Below, one piece after another: positions 1 to 11,652 of a stretch of DNA of 64,000 bases (position 1 is the stretch's first letter; every line of letters begins with the position of its first letter). Under the pieces are notes generated by a model. The model did no database searches, was not told the origin of the DNA, and saw nothing but the letters and a program-made list of their open reading frames with translations. Both the position numbers and the translations under genes were made by a program. The stretch is from Triatoma infestans (lineage: Eukaryota; Arthropoda; Insecta; Hemiptera; Reduviidae), in assembly GCA_011037195.1 (NCBI GenBank), contig JAAEAF010000277.1:186001-250000 (forward strand), written 5' to 3'.

Positions 1-1527
1 ATTTTTTGTTGAGCAGCCCAGTAAAATTTTGCAATGTATAAGTGATCAGAAAAAGGAGGGGCGCCTCTTGAAATGCGGAGCAGAGAGATAAATGCTTTCC
101 TGTCATATCCTCTTCTTTCTGGCATAGCGGACAATACGGAGTTGAGCAACACCACTGCAGTGAAGTGAAGTTGTGTACTGAGGCAGTTGTGACCTATGCT
201 CAGCCGGGAGCATGCGACCCCTATACCCTGTTGTAAATTCTTGGGAATCCTAAGCAAGTTGGCAAGAAATTTTCTCCCATTTTTTTTCCTTGAGGGATAC
301 TGCCCATTTATGAATCTATATCGGACGAGACCTTAATGATATCCTTTATCATCTGGAAACCAGCTTTCGCAAGGTAAATCAGCTTGCTCATTTCCATATA
401 TATATTGCAGTATCCAGGAACCCCATGGAAAACCTCTACCTTCCAACAAACACCTTGGAGATATGCTGCATATACAGCTTAATCCAAACTGACGTTAGTT
501 AGGGTATGATTACGGCCAGTGAGAGAAGGACAAAATGTACGTTAATTCCGGAACAGTTAGTCAATAAGAAAAAAATTAGCGTAATTGTTTCATCAGTTTG
601 TTCCAGCCCCCGTGAAGAACCTGGAAACACGTGATTCAGAATTAGAGAATGTTGTTAGTCCGACTTAGAAAAAAAAAATCCCCAAAATAAAAATGATAAG
701 AAAATTAATTTTAAATATTAAAAATAAGGCACATTATTAAAAAAAGCTCGGCCTTTCTTACTAGAGAGAAAAATATTTTTATCAATTCCTCTGTATAACA
801 CACTTCTCGACATGTTTATTGAGTATGTGCCCTTAAAAGGCCAGAGTATTATACTTTCCCAACTCTCTTGACATATCACATGCCGCCCTCCCCTCTGCCC
901 AATCATTCATAGTCGGCTTTGTAGCGTCATACTATGACGTCAAGAGGTCACTTCAATAAATTACATAAGTAATAAAATATCTGTATCTATATATATATCT
1001 CAGAGTCGTGTTTAAATGAAACTTAACGAGCTTGATGTTAAAAATTACAAACAAGTTCTGTTAGTATATTATTTATGTGTTGCAGGCATTGTTATACAAT
1101 GAGAAAATAATGATATCTGTCTTTCTCTCACCTTACTCTCTTCTTCTTTGGAAGATTACGATTCTATTAATCATTGGAATGAAATTATCAGAATAAATAA
1201 GAACAAAATAAAAATACGTTAGTTTTATAAAGTATTGAAAAATATAGAAAACTGATTCAATAGAAAGTCATAAATTATGAATGTAATCACTTATTTTCAA
1301 ATAAACTAGGAAATGAAGTGATAAGTGATAATTCTATCACATACTGTAAAATATTGTGACAATGAATATTTCATTTTTCTATAGTACTAGAACTAACGAA
1401 CAATTCTCTGGAATGGAATCTAATGTATTTCCTCATTCAATAAATAATATGAATTACTAATCTATTTATGCAAAGAGAGAGAGAAAATGGGATATTTATG
1501 TGAAGAGAATCGTCTGGTTGTGTGTAT
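1..1527. other. No recognised feature
   Basis: The first 250 bp are less AT-rich than the rest but match nothing I know. There are short AT runs at about 985 and a CRE-like TGACGTCA at about 934. ORFs are short and unsupported. Confidence 0.5.
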
Positions 1528-2218
1528 TTTTACTTTCTCTTACTCTTAGTAAGAGGAAGTATTGCCTGTCACGAATTGTTCAATATTGAGTTTTCATCGG
1601 CAATATCCTTTTTAAGGTCCCCTGAGTCCAAAAAAGTGGTTTTTAGCAATGGGTTTGTTTGTGTGTGTGTGTATGTAGTGAACAGCGAATAGCTCAAAAA
1701 CGAAAAATCGTAGAAAGTTCGAACTGATATCCGTTTAGTTATCACCATGGGATCCGACAGTGGGTCATCTGGCAAAATTCCTCAACCGGAATACCACTTT
1801 ACTAGTTGTTTTTTTTACGTTTTTGCGATTTTCTCAAAAATGGCTCCGACGATTTTCTTCAGACTTCGTATATCAACTACACATACTACCACTACAACTT
1901 TTATTTATAACATTTTTCCGGGAAAATTCATTTAAGGGCAGTTATGGGGGGGGGGGTTACAGCTTCCTCTAAAGTGCTATCATAGTTGATTACACAATTC
2001 ATCCAAACAGAGATTAATTAGAAATAAATAGATTGCTAAAATTCCGGTTTCAAGAAATTAGTAAACCGGAAGTGCGCTTTTACTGACAGTTTTTCAGTTT
2101 TCGACGACGAATTTCGTTAAATTTGGTACGCAAACTATAAAATTATATTGTCAGTTATAATTTTGAGAACTGGAGAAGAGAATGTTGTATGAGTGTTTCA
2201 CACCAGATTTTTTTTTTT
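1528..2218 (+). mobile_element. Family T element, near-complete, short form
   Basis: The left palindrome CTCTTACTCTTAGTAAGAG is perfect at 1537 to 1555. It is followed by the GAGTCCAAAAAAGTGGTTTT block, a TG-rich tract (about 1657 to 1676), the GGATCCGACA bridge (1750), one module beginning at CCTCAACCGGAATACCACTT, a second partial module at AAACCGGAAGTGCGC (about 2063), a type-3 tail and the right terminus GAGTGTTTCACACCAGA plus T-run. It is about 300 bp shorter than the 57.9 kb copy because one module is missing. A run of nine or more G follows the GGGAAAATTCATTTAAGG segment. Non-coding. Confidence 0.78.
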
Positions 2219-2299
2219 ATAGCAAACTTCGAACAATGGAAAATCGTTTCAAAATAGTTGCAAATTTAATATATTTCTTTTTATTGCCACAGAAAACTT

Positions 2300-2592
2300 G
2301 GCAATCAGGTTTTTTGGTTGAAGTCAATTAACCCGGTAATACCACTTTACTGAATGGATTTTTCCAGTTTTTCCCCCCAATTTTCTCGAAAACACGTCGA
2401 TCAAAATATTTTGGGGGATTTTTTTTTATAAGCTTTGATAAAACCCATTTCCTTAATGTTCGATTATGGCAACAATTGGAGAGATCTCCAGTTTGAAGAA
2501 ATCGGTTAACCGGAAGTTCTACATCATGAGAAAATTTATTTCTGTAGGAGGCAGTGACTTTTCTAGAGTGCTTTTTTAAGAGCTGCATGGTA
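2300..2592 (+). repeat. Family T modules, no termini
   Basis: Starts with AACCCGGTAATACCACTTTA and TCTCGAAAACACG, and continues to a second module opening GGTTAACCGGAAGTTCTAC (about 2508). The (+)-strand module order is the same as in the complete copies. It lies between copies at 1528 and 2602 in the same orientation, so three T units sit in a row over about 1.5 kb. The ORF-like stretches here are the same repeat read in other frames. Confidence 0.6.
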
Positions 2593-2601
2593 TCACTTTA
2601 T

Positions 2602-3120
2602 AAATTACTCTCACTCCGAGTAAGAGGAAGCATTGCTATCATTCCGAGTTTTCACTGAAAAAAACTATTGGAGTTTGAATAAAATCGGCCAACCGGTAAT
2701 GCGATTGTACAGAATAGGTTTTTGAGCTTTTTGGAATTTTCTCGAAAACGTTACAACAATTTTCTTTAAACTTTGAATGCTTGCTACATAGATAGAAATG
2801 TCTGCTATAAGAGGGGAATTATTTACGATCTTGTGAAATTTTTGGAAATTGTTTTTACCGGAAATACGATGTTTTGGGCTCCCTTGGGTTTCCAGCGAAT
2901 TGTGCGTATTTCTTCTTCTTTGTTTCTAGTGAGTTTTCCTTATTTATGTATTTCTTCTTCTTATTTTTAAATAAAAATATCTCAAAAACGAAAAATCATA
3001 GGAAGTTCAAATGTGATATTTTACCACCACCACCACCATATCTGACATGAAGGGAAGTTTCGGCCAACAACTGAATTTACTGAAAGGTGTTCTTTTTGTT
3101 GTTTTTTTTTAGCTTAAAGT
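2602..3120 (+). mobile_element. Family T element, rearranged
   Basis: The left terminus CACTCCGAGTAAGAGGAAGC (from 2610) is followed directly by a module (GGCCAACCGGTAATGCGATT, about 2688) without the usual post-hairpin block or TG tract. The bridge sequence AACGAAAAATCATAGGAAGT appears only later (about 2988), then a short (ACC)n tract and a bridge-like TCTGACATGAAGG. The segment order is therefore permuted relative to the reference copy, which suggests recombination between copies. No right terminus is visible before the minisatellite. Confidence 0.55.
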
Positions 3121-3256
3121 TTCTGCTACTTAACTTAAAAAATAATTATTAAGGTCTCAACAAATTCAATACTAAAATAACTAATTTTTTTTAAGAAAAT
3201 CGATTATCTGGAAATGGGACTTAAGTGAATAATTTTCAGAGTTTTTTTTCGTGACT

Positions 3257-4219
3257 TCCTTTACCAACTACACTTTACCAACTACACTTTACTAACTACA
3301 CTTTACCAACTACCCTTTACCAACTACACTTTACCACCTTACACTTTACTAAACTACACTGTACTAAATACACTTTTACAAAACTACCCTTTACAACTTA
3401 ACCCTTTACAACTACCCTTTTACCAACTACCCTTTACTAACTTAACCCTTACCACTACCTTTACCAAATACACTTTACTAAACTACACTTTTAAATACAC
3501 TTTACTACTACCCTTTCCAATTACCCGTTACCAACTACCCTTTACAACTACACTTTACTACAATACACTTTACTCACTACCCTTGCCCAACCTCCCCTTT
3601 ACCCACTACCCTTTACCCACTTACCTTTACCATACCCTTACCAACTCCACTTTTACTAACTACACTTTACTACTGCACTTTACCCAACTACACTTTACCA
3701 CCTACCATTGGACCAACTCCTTTTCCACTACACTTTACTAACTACACTTTTACCAACTTACCCTTTACCACTACATTTACCAAAACTACACTTTACTAAC
3801 GACACTTTACTAACTACACTTATAACACCCTTTACCAACTACCTTTACCAACTTCCCCTTTACCCATACGCTTTCCCAATCCCCTTTACCAACTACCCTT
3901 TACAACTTACCTTACCAACTCACTTTCCCAACTACACTTTACAAACTACCCCTTTACCAAATACACTTTACCCACTACCTTACCAACTACACTTTACTAA
4001 CTACACCCTTTACTTAACTACACTTTAACCAACTCACTTTACTACTACACTTTACTAACTACACTTTACCAACTACCCTTTACCAACTACCCTTTACCAA
4101 CTACCCTTTACCAACTACCCTTTACCAACTACCCTTTACCAACTACCCTTTACCAACTACACTTTACCAACTACACTTTACCAACTACCCTTTACCAACT
4201 ACACTTTACTAACTACCCT
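3257..4219. repeat. 14-bp minisatellite (CCCTTTACCAACTA)n
   Basis: Nearly 1 kb of tandem 14-bp units, with the interchangeable variants CCCTTTACCAACTA, CACTTTACCAACTA and CACTTTACTAACTA. About twelve consecutive units at the right end (about 4047 to 4219) keep exact 14-bp spacing, and the first few units at the left are also clean. Between about 3330 and 4040 the units carry many single-base gains and losses, mostly in the A, C and T runs. Because 14 is not a multiple of 3, the apparent 106-residue ORF inside it (3708 to 4028) is an artefact of the repeat. Confidence 0.92.
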
Positions 4220-4747
4220 TTAAAAATTAAAATTCTAAATTTTGTTTTAAAGATATTTATAATTATAAATATTTTTAATAAATAAAATGTTCTATGCTGA
4301 TGATGAAATAAAATGTTATTATTAAAAATGACTTCTCAGACAGCGGAATCATATTATTGCAGTGAAGTATATTTTACAACATTAAAAAAAATAAGAAAAA
4401 CAAATTACCATAATCAGAGCAATAACTTTTTAAAAATATTTCGTTGGAAATTATAATTAATTAACTTCTTCCTATATTTTATTTTAATTAAGGACAATTC
4501 AAGAATGCAACAATAATAATAAAGAAGAATAAAAAAGTGCCATTGTATTTAATTAAAGTTATAATAATATTTTCTCATACTGGAATGAAAAAAAGATTTT
4601 CTCAACTAAAAATTTCTCCCCATTAATTTTCTTTTTTTAGTTTATTAACTTTGTTGTCAACATTATAAACGCGTAGTTTTTCTCTTAACATATTCATATG
4701 TGAGACTATCATATATTCATTTATAATTTAAATAAATCTATTCTTAT

Positions 4748-4803
4748 TTTATATATATATATATATATATATTGTGTATGTGTGTGTGTGAGAGAGAGAG
4801 AGT
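4748..4803. repeat. Compound microsatellite (AT)n(TG)n(AG)n
   Basis: Three dinucleotide tracts follow one another: an AT run, then TGTGTATGTGTGTG, then AGAGAGAGAGAG, and AG-rich sequence continues to about 4830. It lies outside any recognised element. Confidence 0.9.
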
Positions 4804-5267
4804 GATTGAGAAAGAGACAGACTGAGAGAGAAATTTAGAAACAAAAACTGCAGAGAGCTCGAAACTTGTTTTTCCGTTTTATTGAATGATTTTCCCCTAT
4901 TTTCTATTTTTTCAAAAATGATTCCCAACGATTTTCTTTAAATTCGCCTAAACTTTTCTTTTGGTGACACTAGATGCCTAATTTTTAGGTCATCATTGAA
5001 ATATTGTGTTAATAGATCAGTATGTCTCAAGTAACTGTAGAATCAGTTTTCGCCGAGTCAAAGCTATTTTCTCATTCCTTACATCTTTTTGAAGGCACCT
5101 CTTGTGGGATAAAAGACTGGGTAGTTAGGTGTGGAGCCACTGTGTACATCACAGTAGAGAATATGCATTCTGATAAGCCGCCCTTAAACTTTACAAAATG
5201 GCCAAAGGACCATTAAACTTTCCTTTCCATATTCCAATGTAAAGGAGATTTGTCACAATTCTATAAT

Positions 5268-5320
5268 TGCAGATGGAGAAGGTCCGTGAGAAGTGTTTCA
5301 CACCAGATTTTGTTTTTCCC
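5268..5320 (+). repeat. Family T right-terminus fragment
   Basis: AGAAGTGTTTCACACCAGAT followed by TTTGTTTTT matches the right end of family T. The preceding GAGAAGGTCCGTGAG is a decayed form of GTAAGAGAAAGTCGTGTGAG. A small module scrap with AACGATTTTCTTTAAATTCG lies at about 4927. Confidence 0.55.
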
Positions 5321-6879
5321 ACTTCGAGCCATAAAACATGTAATTCAATAAACTTAATTTCCAAAAAAGTCGCTACGATTGCAAAATTTTCTTAGGTAAG
5401 AGAAAGTAGAGATTAATGACAAATTAAAAAAAAAAAAATTACTAATTACTTATCCACAATTATCTGGAGACACCTCCATATTTCCTTATTACCTGCGTCA
5501 ACCCACTGGTACTGGAGCGTTACCCACGTTCATCCTGTGTACCATTATTTACGCATGTGTTTATTTATACTGTATTTACTGACAATCAACTTTATTGATG
5601 TATGACCTTGAGTTTATAGTGATTTTTAACACTTTACCATCCATTAGCCTAGATTTAATGATCAATTTAAATTGGTGCTCTCACTGTCTATGTCAAGGTG
5701 ACTACTACAGTAATGAATATCCCGCCTGCAGAACTTCACAGCTCGTAGTTGGAGGATCCAGTAAATGTTTCCTACAGATACCTTTATAAAAATAAGCGTC
5801 ATAATCAATTCATTAAAAAAAAGTAATAAAGGATTACGCGTAGAATTCAATAAAAATCGCATTTGATCTTCAGCGGAAAAACGTTAAGAGAGCCAGTGGT
5901 GTGAAAAAATAATCGTTACAATTCTACATATTAATTCAAAAATTATATTTTCAGTTCTGTATGTAAAAAAACAAACAAAGAATCTCCCCCCAAATTACAG
6001 ATAGTAGCAGCATGGTCGAGAGGATCGTGTGTCATATGGTGCGGAAACATGAACTGTTTAGCAGAAAGATTAAGAGTAAAATATTAACATGAATTTCAAA
6101 CTCGCGATATTGTGAGAAACTGAATGTCTGCAACTTTCGAGGAATACAAAGTTTATTGAAAATCGTTGGTACCGTTTGTAAGAAACTCATTTTTTTTTTT
6201 TTTTTTTTTTATTGAAAAATCCATGTAGTAAAAGAGATAGTACCGATTAAGGAATTCTTAATGAAACCTCCAATAGAAACCTCCAGTGGTCTCTTGATAC
6301 GCAATAGCAAGTATGAACTTCCTACTACGCAAGTATGACTTTTAGGTTATTCATTTTTTATTACTTTAGCCGCGCTTGCACCACTGCTAAGATTGTATCA
6401 ACTAAGATATTCTTCTTTACGAAACTTCTTCGATTGTTTTCGAGCGGTAGCCATAAAATCGTATACTGTTTTTACTAGATAAGCGTATATATCGCATGTA
6501 TGACTATCACGTGCCCAAAATAGTTGGGTTTCTCTTTTTTAACTATTTTAACAATCTCTTTATCCATTCAGTTCCGTACTTTATCTTCCATGCCTATGTT
6601 TATAGAAGTATTATACTATAAGCCCACATTTCTGAAGTCTTTCAATTTTTTTTTTTAGAATCGATGCTCCAGATAATGTCGCATGATTTAGACACCCTAG
6701 AGAAGAATCGAGAATACGTAGCTGTGGATCATTATTTTTCTTAGTAGCAAACTTAAAATTATGGCTGCATAAAACATTCCTCAACGTACAGATATATACA
6801 CATAGATACACGCACAAAAGAATACTCCATATAAAAAAAATACTTTTCTTTTAAAAAAAAAAAGTGTCTTGCTCAAGTG

Positions 6880-7000
6880 GGGCTCAAAACAGATTTTTCC
6901 GTTGAACATTCAAATCACAAAACTTTGACAAATTTCAAATCACAATTTCGAAAATTTGACACGATAGCAATAGTGTCCCCCGAGAATAAGAGAAAGTAAA
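6880..7000 (-). repeat. Family T left-end fragment, minus strand
   Basis: Read on the minus strand it gives TTTACTTTCTCTTATTC, then a GGGGACACTATTGC stretch and TCAAATTTTCGAAATTG, matching the left terminus and the start of the post-hairpin block. The palindrome itself is degraded. Confidence 0.5.
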
Positions 7001-7794
7001 AAATAACAATTTTGAAAGCGTGAATGTTTAACACCCGATTCCCTCCTCCTGAATAATAAGAGAATTTACAATTCTCCAGATACAATAGAACAAAAATGAA
7101 TTTATCGATTATTTATAAATCGACAAATAAAAAATAATAATAAAACTAAAATGAAAGCCTTTATTTAATGAGCTTGATGTTTGTTTTTTTAGTCAAAGTT
7201 GATGCGGTGTATTTTGTTTGTTTGTCTGTTGGTTGGTACATGAAGTTTGTCGGTAATGTTGTAAACTGATACTGAAATAATATAGGGAAAAAATTGAACA
7301 TAGATAAAAAAGAGACAATATGTATGTACACTTTGTTAGTTCTATAGAAACAAGAAAACAAGTAAATATTGATCTTTACATTTTTATGTAAATTAACTTT
7401 TATGGGTAAATATGTTTAAAAAGCAAAAAATACGGTAAATTTTATTAACAAAAAAATACGCAATAATAATGAGAACAATAAAAGGGAATAAATAAAACGT
7501 TAATTGGAATTAGAGAGAGTTAATATTGCAAATTAAATAATTGATAAATTCCTTAATTAATGAAAGAGCGATTTACAAAATTATATATGGTGGGAGAGAG
7601 AGAGAGAGAATGTTTTTTAAAAAAACACTTGTTAGCAAAGCTGAACACAAAGCTGAACAATTTGTTGTAATCATTATCATAAAATACACTTGGTCCATTC
7701 ATATTTGTGTGAGTTTAAAATTAGTCAGCAATCTAGGTTTATTGCTATTGTTTTTTTTGTTTTGTTTTTTTAACATTATTTTTAGCAAATATTT

Positions 7795-8100
7795 CATTAA
7801 AAAAAAAAAACTGGTGTGAAACACTCACCGACTTTCTTCTCTTGCTCCTTTTAAAACGGTAATATATAGAACATGACAAATATTTTCTTTAAACTCAAAT
7901 ATCGAATTCTATCAACATTTCTAAAATATTGTGTAAGTGGAAAACCATAATATAATGCAGTGAACTAGTACCGTAGAGGAAAGCAAACCGGGGCGGTACT
8001 TATTCGCTCAGAACTTCCCAAAAAATCAATTTTCACAAGAAAATGTCACACATATAAATCGTATTTTCCGGGTTGATGGAATTTGACCGAAGCCTTCCTC
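7795..8100 (-). mobile_element. Family T element, partial, minus strand
   Basis: The right terminus (CTGGTGTGAAACACTCACCG after an A-run) opens the copy at about 7795. The inner part follows: AAATATTTTCTTTAAACTC, TAGAGGAAAGCAAACC, AATCAATTTTCACAAG, and a truncated module edge at GGGTTGATGGAATTTGACC. The left half is missing. Confidence 0.6.
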
Positions 8101-8534
8101 TCAAATGAAGTAATACGTAATCGAAATGCCATATTTGTTCTTTTTTTGTGATTTGTTTACATCACACACAACAAATACAGACGATTCAATTAAATAAATA
8201 CAAAAATTAAAAAAAATCATATTCTGAGCACCTCAATCATATTTCCAATAAATATAATCCATATTTGAAAATTACGAAGTGAATTTAAGCAAATTTTACA
8301 AAATTTAATTCACCTTTATGCGATAAAAGCATTTTCAGTTCATCTATATTCTTTTAAAGATTATCAATATTAACATTTTAAAACGCTGTAACCGGTAAAT
8401 TTACAAAATATAAGTGAACTGATTAATTATTAATAGTTAACTTTCATATTTTTTTTACGTTAATTTACACTTTATAAAGTTGTGTATTTAACGTGATATT
8501 AAATTATTATTTCCGAGATTTAAACATAAAATGC

Positions 8535-8557
8535 ATACACACACACACACACACACA
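8535..8557. repeat. (AC)n microsatellite
   Basis: An uninterrupted CA/AC dinucleotide run follows ATGCATACAC. It is not inside a recognised family T copy. Confidence 0.9.
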
Positions 8558-8713
8558 ATTTTATTAAATATAATTTTTATTAAATGTGTAGTTGTTAGTT
8601 GCCTTCAACAATTTATACACATGGGATTTGTTGAGAGAAGCATGACCTCAGCACTACCCCCTCCCCAAGAAATTCCCGAAAATCAATTTTCTTGGAATAT
8701 TATTATTACGTAT

Positions 8714-8803
8714 GATAGGGTGTGCCCAAAAACATTGAGACCTGATAGGGTGTGCCCAAAAACATTGAGACCTGATAGGGTGTTTCCAAAAACATTGAGA
8801 TCT
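8714..8803. repeat. 30-bp tandem triplicate
   Basis: Three head-to-tail copies of a 30-bp unit start at 8714, 8744 and 8774 with the form GATAGGGTGTGCCCAAAAAC plus ATTGAGACCT. The first two are identical and the third differs at a few bases. Because 30 is a multiple of three, the plus-strand ORF across it reads a repeated decapeptide (DRVCPKTLRP), but nothing else supports coding. Confidence 0.93.
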
Positions 8804-8804
8804 A

Positions 8805-9569
8805 GGCCAGTATGGCTCTTATTCCACCCGACCACCCCCACCACAAAGAAGCCTCTCCCACAGCAGTTTACCGGTCTAACTGCAATATCTTAAGATATCC
8901 CTAATCTCCAACTACCCCAAACCTTGACTTCCCAAATATGCGGAACCCTAGTATTGCGAAAACGTGCTCATTGACCTAGATAGTGGACCGATTGATTTCC
9001 TGGGCTTCATTGACACAATTCTAACACAAAGAATTAGATGTCCTGCCTATTTTGGGTAAATGACTGGGCTATCCAAGCGTGTCCACTTTGTACACATACC
9101 AGGACCCTGAATACCTGTACCCTACTCAAGGAGACAAGATGATACTTCAAGTCTTCCTATCTTTGTACCTTTTATAAACGTTTTATCCTGGAGACATTCC
9201 TCTGTATCCCTCCAGTGTTTCTCCAATTCCTTTTTCCTCCAATTGTTTGACTTTTAAATATTCAAAAGTGATAGTTTTATGTATTGTACTCAGTTTAAAA
9301 AAACTAGCTGATGTCATTATTGCAAAAATCGTGGTAAACTAATAGATTCAGGAACCTTGCGATCGATTGATTTTCTTCAAAACTGCACTATAAGTAACAA
9401 CAAATTTAATTCTATATATTATTTAGAAAATTGTCAAGGTTTTTAGTCAGGAAGTTTAATAAAATGAAACATTCTTCTTATTTTTCCCCAAAGGTTTGGG
9501 GAATTGTTTTTATCTTCACCAAAAAATAACAGATTATTTGATTATCTGTACTTAAAAATACATTTAGCC
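8805..9569. other. Unidentified, moderately GC-rich segment then AT-rich spacer
   Basis: From 8640 to about 9240 the sequence is less AT-rich than its surroundings and lacks low-complexity tracts, but no protein or repeat is recognised. The rest is plain AT-rich sequence. Confidence 0.35.
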
Positions 9570-9830
9570 CTCCACGCGTTGGTCTAGTGGCTAGCACTCT
9601 CGCCTTTGCTGCGGAAATTCAGGGTTCGGTTCCCGTGAGAGCAAAGTCGGTGATTGGCCCAGCATCGTTAGAAAAAAAGGGAAGCTACAAGTTAGTGGCG
9701 CGCCTTGGTAGTAGCGAAGGTTGTGACAAATGGCGAGGGAATCGCGACGTGCTTAATACACGCTCCCCAATAAAAATCGCCGTCTGGCAAGTCTTCATGG
9801 GCTGTTGCGCTGTAAGTTTAATTTAATTAA
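9570..9830 (+). mobile_element. tRNA-derived SINE-like element (type C)
   Basis: The head resembles a tRNA of the Glu/Gln kind: an A-box-like TGGTCTAGTGG (from 9579) and a B-box-like GGTTCGGTTCC (about 9623), spaced as in a tRNA but with a poorly pairing anticodon arm, so it is not a functional tRNA gene. The body runs through an 8-bp GGCGCGCC palindrome (about 9698) to a tail GTTGCGCTGTAAGTTTAATT and an AT-rich end. This head, body and AT-tail layout is the classic SINE plan, with Pol III promoter boxes inside. It is GC-richer than its surroundings. The family name is unknown to me. Confidence 0.7.
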
Positions 9831-10317
9831 TTAAAAATAAATTTTATAATATGAAATTTGGTTTTTCTTCTCCATAAGCTAGACAAATTTTTAGTTTTTT
9901 TGCTTTAGATTTTTTTTTTTTTTAATTTCTATATTATAACAATAACAAATGTCAGTATTTTTGACAATAGATACACCCTTCGAAAATGGGAATCATTCCC
10001 GAAACGTTTAGGAAAAACTAAGAAGATTGTTTGGTTTTTTTTATTAACACTTCCGGAACCAAAACCTCGACAGATTTCGAAAAAATATATATAAATGGCA
10101 GCGTCAAACAAAAACTTCTCAATTCATGGTAAAATTTAATTATCTTTTATCAATATAATAGAGTCGATTTAATTAAGCGAACAATCAATTTTTCACTGAC
10201 AGCTGAATGTTTAATTAAAACAAAATTGAGAGGAATTTGTTTTTTCAATATTTTTTCTTTTTTAAATAAACATGCAAAGAGAAATATGCACAAAAAACAA
10301 AACAGAAACAGAAATTG

Positions 10318-10362
10318 GTAGAGCTCGAACCCCGTGTAGAGAAACCTACAATTCTAAACAAA
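10318..10362 (-). repeat. Possible tRNA-like B-box scrap
   Basis: On the minus strand the sequence GGGGTTCGAGCTCTACC resembles the T-arm of a tRNA, preceded by a CTACAC stretch. No A-box is identifiable upstream. It could be a 5-prime truncated SINE or chance. Confidence 0.25.
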
Positions 10363-10640
10363 AACAAAAGAAGAAAAATGGTATATGGAAGTTGTGCCCC
10401 CCCCCCCCTCTAGCCACAGTTAACTGAGATGTTTATGGATTTGTTTATTCCATTTTTATTTTGTTTCAAACCAAAAAAATTGTTGGCTAATTGGAGGGGG
10501 AACTCGACCACTCTTAATTTAAAATATTAATTAAATATAGACTAGGAATTTTGATATATATATATATATTTTAATTTTTTTTTCACAGTAAATAAGACGC
10601 TGCAGGTCAAGTATATCTATTATTGTCTGAATTAGTTCAA

Positions 10641-11475
10641 TATTTACTTACTTGCTGGAGGAAGTATTGCGATCGTGTTAAATTTACGGAATTGAGATTT
10701 CGCCAGAATAAATGTTTTGAGGTCCCCTGAGTCAGAAAAAGTGGTTTTTAGAAATGGGTGTGTGCGTGTGTACCAGCATGCGTGTGGATCAGCATAATTC
10801 AAAAATGGATAATCGCAGAAAGTTCAAACTTGTTATTATTTAGTTCAAGTGCTAGGCATGGGACCCGACAATAAGGTTTTGGACAAAATCAGTCAACCGG
10901 AAGTAACACTTTGCTGAATGGATTTCTCAGTGTTATGCGAGTTTCTCGAGAACGGCTCATTTCAAAGAGCCACATTTTTTTTATTTGAAACATTTTTCCA
11001 GGAAAATTCATTTAAGAGGAGTGGGGTGGGGTTATGTTTTCCTCTATTGTTATTTCATTTTATTATATATTTCTGTGATCTACATAATATTAATGACAAT
11101 GAAATGTGCTGCCAAAAATCTCGAGTTTGAAGAAAATTAGTATACCGGAAGTGAATTGAGCAGATTTTTTTCCGTTTTCTTGTGACTTTCTCAATAAAGA
11201 CAGCAACGAATTTCATTAAAGTTGTTATACTAACCAAACATACAGAGATCAGTCGGTTTTGTGAGTAAATTTATTTAAGGGGGGAGGTACACTGGTTGAG
11301 GAGTTAAAGTTATGCTTTCCTTACAGAAGTAGTTTAGGTTCTCCCATTCATTTATTTTATAGATAATTAAACATGTAGTAAGAATTAGACTAGAATTGGA
11401 ATAGAACAGAATTAGTCAATTATCACTGTGAATCGTAGTAAGAGAAAGTCGTGTGAGTGTTTCGCGCCAGATTTT
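10641..11475 (+). mobile_element. Family T element, complete, type-2 tail
   Basis: The left terminus is altered (TTACTTACTTGCTGGAGGAAG), so the palindrome is lost, but GTATTGCGATCGTGT, GAGGTCCCCTGAGTC, a TG-rich tract, GGACCCGACA, two modules (CAACCGGAAGTAACACTTTG about 10895 and ATACCGGAAGTGAATTG about 11142) and the right terminus GTAAGAGAAAGTCGTGTGAG with GTTTCGCGCCAGA are present in order. The tail holds TTCTCCCATTC and a TAGTAAGAATTAGA block (type 2). A second short GTGTGAGTGTTTAG follows at about 11482. Confidence 0.75.
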
Positions 11476-11652
11476 CACTACCGTGTGAGTGTTTAGTTAT
11501 ATAAATATAATGTAAAAATACTTGCTTTTTTATAGCATAATGTTACTACGCATTTTTAGATCGTAAATCTTTTATTTAAAGAGATTTTTTTATGTCTTTG
11601 CGAAAAGGAAATTTATGTCAGTCAAGTTAGTTTTTTTCATTTTTTTTTTTAA

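Larger units (their letters stand above)
4220..6880. other. AT-rich spacer
   Basis: Apart from the compound microsatellite and family T scraps listed, it holds a T-run of more than 20 at about 6188 and three unsupported ORFs. One of 64 codons (5022 to 5216) has a more ordinary amino-acid composition but matches no family I recognise. Confidence 0.4.

Noticed and set aside
934..941. CRE-like TGACGTCA (also about 27263 and 41041)
   Set aside because: Three scattered 8-mers without other promoter features do not stand out from chance enough to call sites.
3708..4028. 106-codon plus-strand ORF
   Set aside because: It is a translation of the 14-bp minisatellite, with low-complexity L, P, T and Y content.
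8531..8893. 120-codon plus-strand ORF
   Set aside because: It starts in a CA microsatellite and is largely a 30-bp triplicate; no domain.
9575..9645. Functional tRNA gene
   Set aside because: The anticodon stem and acceptor arm do not pair and the 3-prime end continues into a SINE-like body.
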